Origin: Jejubacter calystegiae
GTDB taxonomy: Bacteria; Pseudomonadota; Gammaproteobacteria; Enterobacterales; Enterobacteriaceae
Assembly (NCBI RefSeq): GCF_005671395.1
Contig: NZ_CP040428.1
Coordinates: 62,001 to 126,000, forward strand
Length of the DNA stretch: 64,000 bases
Direction: 5' to 3'
This document shows, piece by piece, positions 11,309 through 18,455 of the stretch. Under the pieces are notes generated by a model. It searched no databases, was not told where the DNA came from, and worked only from the letters and a program-made list of their open reading frames with translations. Each line of letters begins with the position of its first letter. The stretch's first letter is position 1. Position numbers and translations under genes: made by a program.

Positions 11309-11709
11309 TGTTGTACTCCTGAATAATAGCCGCCAGCAGCGCCCGTGCAGAGTTAAAGGGCGCGGCCTGACGTTGAGCTACTTTTCATTCTGAACAGCAC
11401 AACCTGTAGGGTAATCAGAATGATTTATTAGTTGTGGCGCCGGGGCTTTTCCCTGTGGTTCGGCGCTTATTTTTGAGCAGATGCAGTCCTGCCTGAAAAA
11501 GTATAAAGAAAGGGGGAATGACCACTCACCGTGCAGCGCCACAAGATTCAGCACTCTGTGACGGTCTGTTTGGGGCATCCGCACAACTGACTGGGCGTTG
11601 CTTCACGGAATGGCGTGGAATCGCCTTAGGCGCGGGGAAAATAGCGGGTTCATTAGAACAGAAAGAAAAGATGGAGCGGCGCAGAGCGCGCCGCCTCAGA
11701 AAAGACCAG
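11309..11709. other. Intergenic region upstream of gudP, downstream of yqcA
   Basis: About 400 bp without a credible gene. It should hold the gudP promoter (minus strand) and the end of the yqcA transcript. I see the GC-rich hairpin at 11676-11694 near yqcA, but no convincing operator. Short open frames here have no family resemblance. Confidence 0.5.
11676..11694 (-). terminator. Hairpin after yqcA
   Basis: Inverted repeat GCGGCGC-AGAGC-GCGCCGC, followed on the minus strand by a T-rich but interrupted run (CATCTTTTCTTTC). It lies 15 bp past the yqcA stop and is probably the operon terminator. Confidence 0.55.
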
Positions 11710-12156
11710 TTATGACAGTAATTTGCTCCAGCCTTCAACCCAGGGATTAGTGATAACTTCCGGCTCGGGATCTTCACTGGCGTCGATGGTCAACATTTCA
11801 CCCACCCGGGTCGCGCCCTGCTCCTGGAGCAGTTCATCAAACTGACGACCGCCGCCGCAGAAGTTTTCGTAGGTGCTGTCGCCAAGCGCGATCAGTCCGT
11901 ATTTCAACTCTGGCTGCCAGCCAATCTCTTTGATGGCCTCAAACAGCGGTACGATGCCGTCCGGCAGATCGCCCTGCCCGGTGGTCGAGGTCACCACCAA
12001 CACATAGTGATTGCGATAATACTGCCAGGCTTCCAGCCCCGGATCTTCGAACACCTTAACCTGGTGCCCCTGCTCGCCAAGGATGGCCTGAGCCTCCTCT
12101 GCCACCAGCAACGCATTGCCGTACATCGTACCAACAAATATTCCCACTTCAGCCAT
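11710..12156 (-). CDS. yqcA: Flavodoxin YqcA
   Basis: Small FMN electron carrier of the flavodoxin/MioC group, 148 residues (E. coli 149). The start is set at [14 protein letters not shown] because it matches the family, rather than 24 codons upstream in truC. The phosphate-binding loop is GTMYGNA (residues 8-14), and the flavin-contacting segments [10 protein letters not shown] and [13 protein letters not shown] are clear. The start overlaps the end of truC by 8 nt, so it is translated with truC. The electron partner is unknown from sequence. Confidence 0.92.
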   Translation of the reverse strand: MAEVGIFVGTMYGNALLVAEEAQAILGEQGHQVKVFEDPGLEAWQYYRNHYVLVVTSTTGQGDLPDGIVPLFEAIKEIGWQPELKYGLIALGDSTYENFCGGGRQFDELLQEQGATRVGEMLTIDASEDPEPEVITNPWVEGWSKLLS

Positions 12157-12955
12157 GACCTGGCGCTCCTTCGTGTGTCGAACTCGCCTCATCCTGACCA
12201 TAAGCTTCGGGAAACTCAACCCTTTCAATCTCGGGGAGAACGCCGCGCCAGCTAAAATGCTCCAGCGCCGTCATCCAGGCTCGATCCAGCCCGGCGACCA
12301 GCCGCAGCGGCTCACCGGTAACCGGGTGGTTAAGCGTCAATTCACTGGCGTGTAGCATCAGGCGGTTACAGCCAAAATGCTGCGCCGCAGCGCGGTTCTG
12401 GCGCAGATCGCCATGTCGGGTGTCGCCGATAATAGGATGACGCAGGTGCGCCATATGGCGGCGTAGCTGGTGCTTACGCCCGGTTTTGGGCAGCATCTCC
12501 ACCAGGCTGTAGCGCGCGCAGGGATAGCGCCCGACCGCCACCGGCATTTCGCAGGTGACCAGCCCGCGGTAGTGGGTAACGGCGCTCTGAGGGACTCTGT
12601 CTGCCCGGGCATATTTATCCGCGACTTTATCCAGCTCTTCGCGCAGCGGATAGTCCAGCTCTGCCGATTCCGTCAGCCAGCCGCGAACGATGGCATGGTA
12701 GCGCTTCTGTATCTGGTGCGCTTCAAACTGCTGGGCCAGCAGACGGCCAACCTCGCTGGACAAGCCCATGAGCAGCACGCCGGAGGTCGGCCTGTCCAGA
12801 CGGTGGGCAGTAAAGACGTGACGCCCGATCTGATCGCGTACCGTCTGCATCACCACCACACGTTCATCTCGATCCAGCCAGCTGCGGTGCACCAGCCAGC
12901 CGGACGGCTTGTTGACGGCCACCAGCCATTCATCCTGATACAGGATCTCCAGCAT
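12149..12955 (-). CDS. truC: tRNA pseudouridine(65) synthase TruC
   Basis: Isomerises U65 in the T-stem of tRNA (tRNA-Ile1 and tRNA-Asp in E. coli). It has 268 residues (E. coli 260), RluA-type fold. The catalytic aspartate is D54 in [12 protein letters not shown], and the later motif [12 protein letters not shown] is present. Its start codon overlaps the yqcC stop (TAATG), and its end overlaps yqcA by 8 nt, so yqcC-truC-yqcA is a tight operon. The few extra C-terminal residues ([11 protein letters not shown]) lie in the overlap zone. Confidence 0.95.
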   Translation of the reverse strand: MLEILYQDEWLVAVNKPSGWLVHRSWLDRDERVVVMQTVRDQIGRHVFTAHRLDRPTSGVLLMGLSSEVGRLLAQQFEAHQIQKRYHAIVRGWLTESAELDYPLREELDKVADKYARADRVPQSAVTHYRGLVTCEMPVAVGRYPCARYSLVEMLPKTGRKHQLRRHMAHLRHPIIGDTRHGDLRQNRAAAQHFGCNRLMLHASELTLNHPVTGEPLRLVAGLDRAWMTALEHFSWRGVLPEIERVEFPEAYGQDEASSTHEGAPGHG

Positions 12956-13281
12956 TACTGTTCTCCGGCAAACAGCAGATCCAGTGCCTGAAGCGCCGCT
13001 AACAGCTCATCACGCCCCGGATGACCTTCCACCAGCGCCACCTCATAGTAAGGCGCCACATTAAAGCTTTCCGGCAGGGGCTGTTCAGCGTCGATCAGTG
13101 CATGCATGCGGGGCAGAAGCACCCACTGCAACCATTCGTGGGGCGTTAGCGTATCCATACAGAAAGGCTGATCGCTGTTAAAGGCTTCAGCCGCTGGCGC
13201 CGTCTCCTGCCACTGCTGCCGATCGCGCAGCAGCTGTTCAAGATGCAAAAGTCGTTCACGCACGGCGCGATGCTGTTCCAT
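12955..13281 (-). CDS. yqcC: YqcC family protein
   Basis: A 108-residue conserved enterobacterial protein of unknown function (DUF446/YqcC-like). The start at MEQHRAVRERL is chosen because a GAGGT ribosome-binding site lies 6 nt upstream; the longer frame reading MPLSVFSIMRYP begins before that site. The motif MDTLTPHEWLQWVLLPRM is the family core. First gene of yqcC-truC-yqcA. In E. coli csrB follows directly upstream; here the accessory cassette lies between. Confidence 0.9.
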   Translation of the reverse strand: MEQHRAVRERLLHLEQLLRDRQQWQETAPAAEAFNSDQPFCMDTLTPHEWLQWVLLPRMHALIDAEQPLPESFNVAPYYEVALVEGHPGRDELLAALQALDLLFAGEQ

Positions 13282-13432
13282 GGGGTACCTCATGATGCTG
13301 AAAACGGAAAGGGGCAAAGGATAGCACGCGGCAGGATGCCAATGAATGAATCAGAATGATTGTTCTGGAAGAACTCTAAAACAGTGGCCAGATTTTGCTG
13401 CCCCCGAATATGAAAATGATTAAAAAAACGCA

Positions 13433-13600
13433 TTACCTTATGGAAACGCTCCCCCCATTCACAGGAGTAAACATAGACTGCCCCTGACGCCAGCGGGGAT
13501 CTGGAGCGTTTTCGGAAACCGGGTTTGATGGGCTGGAGGGGCACTCCAGGCCGGTTATAACCGACCCGTCGCTGATTAACACAATACCGTTCGCGTTCAT
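13433..13600 (-). CDS. Hypothetical 55-residue protein
   Basis: ATG at 13600 to TAA at 13433. The protein begins MNANGIVLISDGSVITG, is Pro/Ser-rich in the middle (ECPSSPSNPVSENAPDPRW) and ends GGSVSIR. No signal peptide or membrane segment. An overlapping short frame ends in a stop just before the ATG (KLSPTGEIFPS). I do not recognise the family. It may be a small accessory ORF carried with the insertion or a relic; no ribosome-binding site stands out. Confidence 0.3.
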   Translation of the reverse strand: MNANGIVLISDGSVITGLECPSSPSNPVSENAPDPRWRQGQSMFTPVNGGSVSIR

Positions 13601-13745
13601 CAAGATGGAAATATCTCGCCTGTTGGGCTTAATTTGGCTATGTGCATAACGTCCCTGGCTCTGAACCGGGCTATCGGTGAAAAAACCAGTGCCAATCGGT
13701 ACATTCCTTTATACGTCAGATATTCAGTATCACTTTTAACATTAG

Positions 13746-13773
13746 AAAAAGGCTTCACATTTCTGTAAAACCT
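13746..13773 (-). terminator. Rho-independent terminator of the sugar cassette
   Basis: On the minus strand: AGGTTTTACA-GAAA-TGTGAAGCCT followed by TTTTT, a 10-bp stem with G-U pairs. It is 30 nt after the transporter stop, in the right direction. Confidence 0.75.
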
Positions 13774-13803
13774 TTATGAAATTAAACTCTGCATATAAGT
13801 AAT

Positions 13804-15195
13804 TTATCTGGTCTGATGTTTTTGTTTAAAATAAACCTCAACCTCCTCCAGGCTTTTTCCTTTTGTTTCGGGAACATAAAAACTAAAGACGCTAAAGGCA
13901 ACGCATATAGCGGAAAACAGCCAGAAAGTCACCGAAGTACCCAATCCGTTAAGCATAGGCAAGGATAACAGCGCAATAACCAGGTTTGTTGCAAAAATTA
14001 CAAAGATTGAAAGACTGGTCACCTTAGCTCTGGCCCTTAAAGGCGACAGTTCGGATATCATCAGGAATCCCAGCATTCCAGGGCTAATAGCATAAAGTAC
14101 GATATAAGCCAGCAGAGCTCCCAGAGCCAGCCATCCACTCCCCTCAAAAGGAGGGACTGAGAACAGGACCGCCAGAATAATCAACATTACTGTCAGGCCT
14201 ATTGCGCCGATTATGAGCAGAGGCCTGCGCCCGACACGGTCAACAATCAGCATTCCGATGATGGTAAATATTACATTTGTGACACCCAGGCCAACGGTAC
14301 CGATCCATGAAGCTGAAGAGCTGAAGCCACTGGTCTGCAGGATTTTAGGAGCAAAATAAATCACCAGATTGATTCCGCAGGCATTAGAAAAAAAAGCAAC
14401 CAGCACACCAATCAGGATCATTGGCCGTATGTGGCCACTGAACAAATCTCGCCATCTGATGTTGTCCTGCTCCAGTGCGTTCAACCGCTCAGTCTCCCTG
14501 ATTTCTTCCTCCACATTATCAGTGCCGCGTAGTTTTACCAGAGTTGAGCGAGCGTCCTCATGTCGGTTGACGGCAATCAGCCAGCGTGGGGATTCCCTTA
14601 CAAAAAATACGCCTGCCGCAAGGGCAACTCCGAATATGCTGGCAACTCCGACTGGAAACCGCCATTCCCCCTGGCTTTCTGCTACAGTATTAACGCCGTA
14701 GGCAATGACGATACCGACCGTTATCATAAGCTGGAATGACGTCACCAGAAGCCCGCGTATTTTTGCAGGGGCAAGTTCTGCGATATATACAGGGACCAGT
14801 ACGGAAGATGCCCCAACGCCGATGCCCTGTAGGATTCGGGCCGCCGTCAGCAACTCGATGCTTTCGCTGACGCCTGAAATAACTGCGCCTGCGGCAAAAC
14901 ACACGCCAGAAATAAACAGGTTGCTCCTTCTCCCATATTTATCAGCCAGCGGCCCTACCGCCAGCGCACCAATCATCGCACCCAGCAGGGACATACTAAC
15001 AATAATGCCCTGCAGATAATCATTTATCTGAAATTCTCTACCGATAAAGATAATAGCGCCACCAATGATACCAGTGTCATAGCCAAATATAATACCGCCA
15101 ACCGATGATATTATAATGGACATGATAATAAAAAAGCTGAATTTACTGATTTTTGCTGGATGTTTTATTCCATCATTTAACTCGGAACTAACCAT
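13804..15195 (-). CDS. Sugar:H+ symporter, MFS sugar porter family
   Basis: Inner-membrane importer of the GalP/AraE/XylE type, 463 residues with 12 hydrophobic segments. Family signatures: GYDTGIIGGA in helix 1, DKYGRRSNL (about 85-93), FQLMITVGI with Q155 in helix 5, ESPRWL (201-206), DRVGRRPLL and the C-terminal PETKGKSLEEVE. Helix 7 is unusual: where GalP and XylE have QQ-x-x-G-x-N, this protein has S270-N271-A-C-G-I-N276, so both conserved sugar-contacting glutamines are missing. The ribosome-binding site GGAG precedes the ATG. Last gene of the cassette, 31 nt after the ROK kinase gene. The substrate is not predictable; it is imported unphosphorylated, which fits the adjacent kinase. Confidence 0.88.
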   Translation of the reverse strand: MVSSELNDGIKHPAKISKFSFFIIMSIIISSVGGIIFGYDTGIIGGAIIFIGREFQINDYLQGIIVSMSLLGAMIGALAVGPLADKYGRRSNLFISGVCFAAGAVISGVSESIELLTAARILQGIGVGASSVLVPVYIAELAPAKIRGLLVTSFQLMITVGIVIAYGVNTVAESQGEWRFPVGVASIFGVALAAGVFFVRESPRWLIAVNRHEDARSTLVKLRGTDNVEEEIRETERLNALEQDNIRWRDLFSGHIRPMILIGVLVAFFSNACGINLVIYFAPKILQTSGFSSSASWIGTVGLGVTNVIFTIIGMLIVDRVGRRPLLIIGAIGLTVMLIILAVLFSVPPFEGSGWLALGALLAYIVLYAISPGMLGFLMISELSPLRARAKVTSLSIFVIFATNLVIALLSLPMLNGLGTSVTFWLFSAICVAFSVFSFYVPETKGKSLEEVEVYFKQKHQTR

Positions 15196-15226
15196 GATGT
15201 TACTCCGTCATTTATTATAATGGCGA

Positions 15227-16138
15227 CTAACCTAATTCGGGGATCATCGTCGCACCAAGAGCTCCGGCCATATCCCCTAACTCTGAAGGTACGATACAGT
15301 TATTCCTGGCATAGGCGTCAGCACGATAGAGGGCTTCTTCCAGACCGGCTCTGAACAACGGGTAATAATGTGCGGCGCTTCCACTCAGAATGGTCAAGTC
15401 AGGTCCATACAGAGTGAGTAACGTCGCCAATCCTCTCCCCAGGTAATTACCGTACTGATGAAAGACATGGGCTACGTCATCTCTCTGAAGTGCCACCGAT
15501 TTGTAGAAGTTAACGTCATATTTTTCAAAAGCGACGTCGGGGAGAAGTGACTCAAGATTCTGCTGCAGCCATGACCTTGACGCCAGCGTTTCCCAGCATC
15601 CCCGTAATCCGCAGTAACAGGTGGCCGGATTTCCGGAGATCGGAATATGCCCTGCTTCAGGATGCTGCCCGTCACCAGTCCGGAATGGTTTACCGTTTTC
15701 CAGAAGTGCGGCACCGATCCCCGTACCCAATGTGACCATCAGCAGTCGCTTACTTTCTTTACCTGCACCGAAGTAGTATTCACCGAGTACGGCCGCTACG
15801 GCGTCGTTATCGATCCCCACTCTGATGCCCAGTCGCGATTTCAGCTCATCAACCAGCGGGAAAAAGGAGAAGCACTCAAGCGTATCCCGGTTATTAATAA
15901 TGCCGAGCGTAGTATCAACTGGTCCGCTTGCACCAATACCCAGGCTTTCCAGCATACGACCAGCGGGAACCAGAGAGAGTAGGTGGGACGCTAACGCGTC
16001 CACGCGGTCTTTTTTTTCAATAATGGCGAATTCCGCGGTGGCGATCGTGCGTGTCGCCAGTATTCCCGTTTCATCCCGCAGAATAAGACGGGTACCCGTT
16101 CCACCAATATCGATACCTGCTTTTATATTCCCGGTCAT
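15227..16138 (-). CDS. ROK family sugar kinase
   Basis: ATP-dependent kinase of the ROK group, 303 residues. The phosphate-binding loop GIDIGGTGTR holds D10. The catalytic aspartate is D112 in IDNDAVAA. The substrate motif EAGH (161-164) and the zinc site C174-x-C176-GLRG-C181-W-E183 are complete. Unlike ROK repressors it has no N-terminal DNA-binding domain, so it is an enzyme. Its start overlaps the SIS gene stop by ATGA. By context it phosphorylates the sugar brought in by the adjacent porter. Glucose-, allose-, N-acetylmannosamine- and fructose-type kinases share these motifs, so specificity is open. Confidence 0.88.
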   Translation of the reverse strand: MTGNIKAGIDIGGTGTRLILRDETGILATRTIATAEFAIIEKKDRVDALASHLLSLVPAGRMLESLGIGASGPVDTTLGIINNRDTLECFSFFPLVDELKSRLGIRVGIDNDAVAAVLGEYYFGAGKESKRLLMVTLGTGIGAALLENGKPFRTGDGQHPEAGHIPISGNPATCYCGLRGCWETLASRSWLQQNLESLLPDVAFEKYDVNFYKSVALQRDDVAHVFHQYGNYLGRGLATLLTLYGPDLTILSGSAAHYYPLFRAGLEEALYRADAYARNNCIVPSELGDMAGALGATMIPELG

Positions 16139-17148
16139 ACTGCCACCGTGATTTTTTGACCGTAAAGGAACTGACCGGCAACAAAACCGTTTCGGCTGGC
16201 CAGTACCACTGTCAGGTGCTCAATGTAGATGAAGCCGCAGATGAGCTGCAGAAGTTCGCTGCCCTGAGGGACGGGAAGCAAAGCAGATCCGGCAAATGGT
16301 GCTTCGCCGATGGTGACGACAGTGGTGCCATTCGCCTGCATTTCGGCAGCCAGTTTTTCAAGCGTCGCATCGCCTGGTTTACCCAGCAGGACGGCCAGCA
16401 TGCCAGCACCAGAAGTCTCAAGCGGGCCATGACGGAATTCACCACCGATAAAGCCTTCAGCACTGATCTTAGAGGCCTCTTTGGTGATGAGTGCGCCGGT
16501 AAGCGCGCTGGAAGCATATGATCCCGTAGCGATATAAGCGACCCGCTGTTGAGGTGCACGAAAAAGCGCATCAGCGAAAGGCTGTACGATGTCGCGTTCA
16601 GGCACCAGATTTTTAATAGTATCCAAACCGCTGACTACAGAAGCGCACACAGCTTTTTCACTCTGCCCCAGCAGCACCGCAAGGGTCCGGTAACAGGCAA
16701 TGAGCGTGTTTAAATAACTCTTTGAGCTCACCGTGGCTTCATCACCACTTTTCAGTGTGATAAGAATATCCGCCTGCTTACCCAGCTCGCTATTTTCATC
16801 ATTCGTTAACCCGATCAGTGTCTTTGGACGGTTTCCCTGCCTCAGAAGTGCGACAATTTCACCACTCATACCTGACTGAGAGGTTGCCCACATCAGGGTA
16901 TTCCCCGTAACCAGATTAGGCATATCCAGCAAGCGGCCAGCATCTATACGCCATACAGGCAGGCCCGCCGCAATAAGCGCTCGCTCAACAGGAATAAGCG
17001 CGTAGTCAGAGGAGCCCATTCCGGTCAGCACAATCCGATCATAATCGGTCAATTTCAGATGGTGCAGGCTATCAGGCAGGGGATTGTTAATCTGAGCCAG
17101 AACAGCTTCAGGCTGCATAGCAATATCAAGTTCATAAGGATTGGACAT
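16135..17148 (-). CDS. SIS-domain protein, GlmS-isomerase-like (sugar-phosphate isomerase or deglycase)
   Basis: 337 residues with two sugar-isomerase (SIS) domains, resembling the C-terminal half of GlmS and FrlB/AgaS-type proteins. The start is at MSNPYELDIA, with GGAGG 5 nt upstream; the longer frame begins inside the operator. First SIS domain: TGMGSSDYA (42-50), SQSG (90-93), TVSSKSYLN (139-147). Second: ATGSYASS and TKEASKISAE with E224 aligning to GlmS E488, and EFRHGPLE with H240 aligning to GlmS H504. The C-terminus KITVAV puts K332 six residues from the end, as GlmS K603. GlmS K485 is an isoleucine here. There is no glutaminase domain, so it cannot make glucosamine-6-phosphate from glutamine. 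Ketose/aldose isomerisation or deamination/deglycation of a phosphorylated amino-sugar is inferred. First gene of the cassette operon. Confidence 0.83.
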   Translation of the reverse strand: MSNPYELDIAMQPEAVLAQINNPLPDSLHHLKLTDYDRIVLTGMGSSDYALIPVERALIAAGLPVWRIDAGRLLDMPNLVTGNTLMWATSQSGMSGEIVALLRQGNRPKTLIGLTNDENSELGKQADILITLKSGDEATVSSKSYLNTLIACYRTLAVLLGQSEKAVCASVVSGLDTIKNLVPERDIVQPFADALFRAPQQRVAYIATGSYASSALTGALITKEASKISAEGFIGGEFRHGPLETSGAGMLAVLLGKPGDATLEKLAAEMQANGTTVVTIGEAPFAGSALLPVPQGSELLQLICGFIYIEHLTVVLASRNGFVAGQFLYGQKITVAV

Positions 17149-17211
17149 AAGGGCCTCCAGGGTGAGAAAGATAGTAATCCGGTAATGCATTGAACAATGT
17201 TGCCACACTAC

Positions 17212-17229
17212 ATGCACGATATCGTGCAT
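17212..17229. promoter_or_regulatory. Operator palindrome O1 of the sugar cassette
   Basis: Perfect 18-bp palindrome ATGCACGATATCGTGCAT centred at 17220.5, inside the inferred core promoter of the SIS-ROK-porter operon. Likely bound by the adjacent DeoR-type regulator (inference from position and symmetry). Confidence 0.75.
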
Positions 17230-17234
17230 TCAAG

Positions 17235-17250
17235 TGCACGATATCATTCA
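17235..17250. promoter_or_regulatory. Operator palindrome O2 of the sugar cassette
   Basis: Imperfect palindrome TGCACGATATCATTCA centred at 17242.5. It keeps the left half and GATATC core of O1. Its centre is 22 bp from O1, close to two helical turns, so two regulator dimers could bind the same face. Confidence 0.7.
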
Positions 17251-17371
17251 TGTGATAAGAGTTGTATTTTCTGGCCTTCGAGCTAAACCCCAACCAAAAT
17301 ATGTTATTGAGCTTCCAGGGCCAGCTTAAGGTGATAAAATCGTTTGCATGTAAGCGTGTAAGGAGAGCGAA

Positions 17372-18151
17372 ATGGTCGTTAACGAACGACGTGAAAAGAT
17401 ACTGACCAGGCTGGCTTCAACTGGTTATCTTAGTGCCAGCCAGCTTTCTGAAGAATTTAACGTAGACAGTTCAACAATTCGGCGTGACCTTATCTATCTT
17501 GAAAAGTACGGCCATATCATAAGGACGCACGGCGGCGTATTGCCGGCGCTGTCTACTGAGGAGCAGGATACGCCCTACAGCATCCGTAAGAGCCGACACC
17601 ATGCTGAGAAGGTTGCGATAGCAGATTATGCCGCGTCCCTTGTGAAAGATGGAGACTCGGTGATCCTTGATAATGGTTCTACGACTTATGAACTTGCTGT
17701 TCTTCTGGCGCTGAAAAAACATCTGACGGTGATCACCAACGATCTCAATATTTCCATGCTTCTCTGCCAGTATCCGGCCATTAATTTGAACGTAACAGGC
17801 GGTGCAGTGACGGGAAATTCATTTACGCTGGTCGGTCCGGATGCCACGCGCAAATTTAGCGAAGTTTATGCTGACTGGGCGTTTATGGGAGCGGAAGGTG
17901 TTCATCCTGAGGCAGGTATAACAAATGTCAATGCCATTGAAATCCCTACTAAACTTGCCATCTTAGGGGCAGCTAAAACCCGGGTTATTCTTGCTGACTC
18001 ATCGAAGATAGGATACCGGGCAGTCTCACACGTTTGCCCTCTGAGCAGCATTGACATGATTATTACCGACAGAAAAAAAACAGATAAATTAATGGCAGAT
18101 TTCGGTGACAAGTTACGATTTACCGACGGCTCGACAAACATCAGATCGTAA
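17372..18151 (+). CDS. DeoR/GlpR-family transcriptional regulator
   Basis: 259 residues. An N-terminal DeoR helix-turn-helix (about 5-57) contains LSASQLSEEFNVDSSTIRRD and ends in THGGVL. The C-terminal sugar-phosphate sensor domain has the DeoRC features ILDNGSTTYELA, VITNDLNI, TGGAV and FMGAEGVHPEAG (residues about 95-180). Such regulators usually repress and are released by a phosphorylated sugar intermediate. It is divergent from the SIS-ROK-porter operon and separated from it by the two palindromes, which fits local control and autoregulation. Lower GC than flanking housekeeping genes. Confidence 0.9.
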   Translation: MVVNERREKILTRLASTGYLSASQLSEEFNVDSSTIRRDLIYLEKYGHIIRTHGGVLPALSTEEQDTPYSIRKSRHHAEKVAIADYAASLVKDGDSVILDNGSTTYELAVLLALKKHLTVITNDLNISMLLCQYPAINLNVTGGAVTGNSFTLVGPDATRKFSEVYADWAFMGAEGVHPEAGITNVNAIEIPTKLAILGAAKTRVILADSSKIGYRAVSHVCPLSSIDMIITDRKKTDKLMADFGDKLRFTDGSTNIRS

Positions 18152-18262
18152 AATGTATTGTCGCAATTTGCTCTGATACATGGGCTTGAAAGGTTGGAGT
18201 TACCGATTTTGATATGGGCGTCGGATCCTTATACAAAACACGAGCCAGCTCCCATACTTCGT

Positions 18263-18390
18263 ACTACCAATCCCATCATCAAACACAAAACTGGTCTGCT
18301 CAATCCGGCAGAGGAACTCAAAAACATGCTAAATCATGGGCATCTCGTATGACACATTTGACCGTTATCGCGAGCTGACCGATTTACAGC
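18263..18390 (+). pseudogene. Remnant of an IS481-type transposase N-terminus
   Basis: One frame reads TTNPIIKHKTGLLNPAEELK and then shifts. In another frame from about 18333 it continues MGISYDTFDRYREL. Together these resemble the start of IS481-type transposases, recalled as NPIIKHKTGLLNLAEELGN...VMGxSRDTFYRY. There is no start codon in context and nothing of the catalytic domain, and a frameshift and deletion separate the parts. Recognition is from memory of the family; the exact IS cannot be named. It marks past transposition at the right border of the cassette. Confidence 0.55.
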
Positions 18391-18422
18391 TCCATCGGAT
18401 GTGCCCCTGGTTCTTTACATCT

Positions 18423-18449
18423 CCCCCCGGCAGGCTGGGGGGCATTTTT
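18423..18449 (+). terminator. Plus-strand terminator facing csrB
   Basis: CCCCCC-GGCAGGCT-GGGGGG followed by CATTTTT. It is the first terminator downstream of the DeoR-type gene and lies back to back with the csrB terminator. Confidence 0.7.
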
Positions 18450-18455
18450 CTATAC

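Larger units (their letters stand above)
13282..13803. other. Intergenic region between yqcC and the sugar cassette
   Basis: About 520 bp. It should contain the yqcC promoter near 13290-13340, a 55-codon open frame on the minus strand (13433-13600) and the cassette's terminator at 13746-13773. Base composition falls from GC-rich to AT-rich across it, so the left border of the insertion is somewhere here. I found no integrase, no obvious IS end and no direct repeat matching the right border. Confidence 0.5.
17149..17371. promoter_or_regulatory. Divergent promoter region of the sugar cassette
   Basis: 223 bp between the SIS gene (minus) and the regulator (plus). For the minus direction TTGAAT and TAGTGT lie 17 bp apart on either side of the first palindrome, a candidate -35/-10 pair covered by the operator. 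For the regulator, an extended -10 TGATAAAAT is at 17332-17340, with AAGGAGA before its ATG. A TGTGA half-site at 17251-17255 hints at CRP but has no good partner. Confidence 0.55.
18152..18455. other. Junction between cassette and csrB
   Basis: 304 bp with no intact gene. It holds a decayed transposase N-terminus (18263-18390) and a plus-strand terminator (18423-18449). The first 110 bp after the regulator stop show nothing I recognise. Confidence 0.6.

Noticed and set aside
13290-13544. 84-codon minus-strand frame overlapping the yqcC start
   Set aside because: No family resemblance, overlaps the yqcC ribosome-binding site and the 55-codon frame in another phase.
17212-17250. Palindromes considered as a recombination or attachment site
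   Set aside because: No recombinase gene in the cassette and the location inside a divergent promoter fits an operator better.
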